Below, in pieces: positions 6,428 to 6,988 of a stretch of 6,988 bases of DNA (within the stretch, counting starts at the first letter, position 1; every line of letters begins with the position of its first letter). Made by a program: the position numbers and the translations under genes. The stretch covers positions 1-6,988 of the forward strand of contig CAJBVU010000352.1 of the NCBI GenBank assembly GCA_903959115.1, in the 5' to 3' direction. Source of the stretch: an uncultured Bacteroidota bacterium (GTDB lineage: Bacteria > Bacteroidota > Bacteroidia > NS11-12g > UBA955). The notes beneath the pieces are model-generated. The model had not been told where the DNA came from, made no database searches, and saw only the letters and a program-made list of their open reading frames with translations.

Positions 6428-6988
6428 ACAAAGAATTATTCAACTTAAGTCAATTGCCCGATAGATCATCAAAACCCCGTAACAACGGTTTGACAATGGT
6501 TATGGATAAAGGGTTGAGCCTCCAAGAGGTTGAGAATTTTTTAGAAAATGGAAGCCATTACACCGACATCGTAAAGTTGGGCTTTGGCACCAGTGTTTTC
6601 ACGAACAAACTACAAGACAAAATCAACCTTTACAAGAGCGCTAACATCCCTGTCTATTTGGGAGGTACCTTGTTCGAGGCCTATATCGTTCGAAATCAAT
6701 TCGACGACTATGTTAAACTGATCGAAAAGCTCGGAATAACACACATTGAAGTAAGCGACGGCAGCTTAGACATGAACCACGATGTCAAATGCAATTACAT
6801 CAACACCCTTTCTAAAAATTTCACTGTATTGAGTGAAGTTGGAAGCAAAGACGCTGAAAAAATCATCCCGCCCTACGAATGGATAGAGCAAATGGAAACT
6901 GAATTGCAGGCCGGCGCTTGGAAAGTGATTGGCGAAGCAAGAGAATCTGGAACTGTAGGTATTTTTAGAGGTAGTGGCGAAGTTCGCT
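6424..6988 (+). CDS. comA: Phosphosulfolactate synthase (ComA family), N-terminal 188 residues
   Basis: ComA-type enzymes add sulfite to phosphoenolpyruvate to make (R)-phosphosulfolactate, a Mg2+-dependent reaction on a TIM barrel. In methanogens this opens coenzyme M synthesis; in B. subtilis the homologue YitD serves sulfolactate formation. Family motifs run in order: GLTMVMDKGL (residues 22-31), DIVKLGFGTS (48-57), VYLGGTLFEAY (77-87), HIEVSDGSLD (107-116), LSEVGSKD (136-143) and AGAWKVIGEARESG (163-176). These match the archaeal enzyme block by block. The gene runs off the right edge about 60-70 codons before the usual family length of around 250. Its ATG overlaps the TPR stop as ATGA. 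In this apparent Bacteroidota genome the product could feed cysteate or sulfonate, perhaps sulfonolipid, metabolism, which is inference. The family call is firm. Confidence 0.93.
   Translation, partial: MNKELFNLSQLPDRSSKPRNNGLTMVMDKGLSLQEVENFLENGSHYTDIVKLGFGTSVFTNKLQDKINLYKSANIPVYLGGTLFEAYIVRNQFDDYVKLIEKLGITHIEVSDGSLDMNHDVKCNYINTLSKNFTVLSEVGSKDAEKIIPPYEWIEQMETELQAGAWKVIGEARESGTVGIFRGSGEVR

Noticed and set aside
1..6988. CRISPR array, insertion sequence, toxin-antitoxin pair or defence genes
   Set aside because: No direct repeats with spacers, terminal inverted repeats, transposase motifs or small paired toxin-antitoxin ORFs were seen; every long frame is a recognisable housekeeping or metabolic gene.

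Overview
The window looks like chromosomal core DNA from a member of the Bacteroidota. Three things point there. LeuRS, the Isc proteins and the ComA-type protein read like Bacteroidota homologues. Start codons lack clear Shine-Dalgarno sequences. Several gene starts are preceded by TAnnTTTG boxes, the -7 element of the Bacteroidota housekeeping sigma factor. No genus can be named from the sequence alone. All seven reading frames are intact; the two outermost genes are cut by the window edges. There is no sign of phage, transposon, CRISPR array or foreign base composition.

Layout from left to right. (1) 1-1353 (+) is the C-terminal half of leucyl-tRNA synthetase. (2) 1361-3609 (-) is a compact iron-sulfur assembly operon transcribed right to left: iscS (cysteine desulfurase), iscU (scaffold), iscA (A-type carrier) and a 70-residue S4-domain RNA-binding protein whose start codon overlaps the iscA stop. 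(3) 3719-4141 (+) is a methylmalonyl-CoA epimerase, divergent from iscS. (4) 4142-4771 (-) is a LysE/RhtB-type membrane transporter, convergent with the epimerase with no bases between the stop codons. (5) 4967-6427 (+) is a 486-residue tetratricopeptide-repeat protein. (6) 6424-6988 (+) is the first 188 codons of a ComA-type phosphosulfolactate synthase, overlapping the TPR gene by ATGA; it runs off the right edge.

How the genes work together. IscS takes sulfur from cysteine, IscU assembles the cluster and IscA carries it on. The cluster lacks iscR, hscB, hscA and fdx beside it, although IscU keeps the chaperone-binding LPPVK motif. The S4 protein is probably translated together with IscA. 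The TPR protein and ComA also appear translationally coupled; ComA makes phosphosulfolactate from phosphoenolpyruvate and sulfite, which in a bacterium points to sulfonate metabolism rather than to coenzyme M. LeuRS, epimerase and LysE-type genes have no evident pathway link to their neighbours.

I did not find a clearly new biological system. The most interesting points are the reduced Isc operon with a coupled S4 protein, and the coupled TPR-comA pair. There is no stretch longer than 300 bases without a gene. The largest gap, 4772-4966, holds a divergent promoter region, a possible 26-codon upstream ORF and a weak tRNA-arm-like hairpin.
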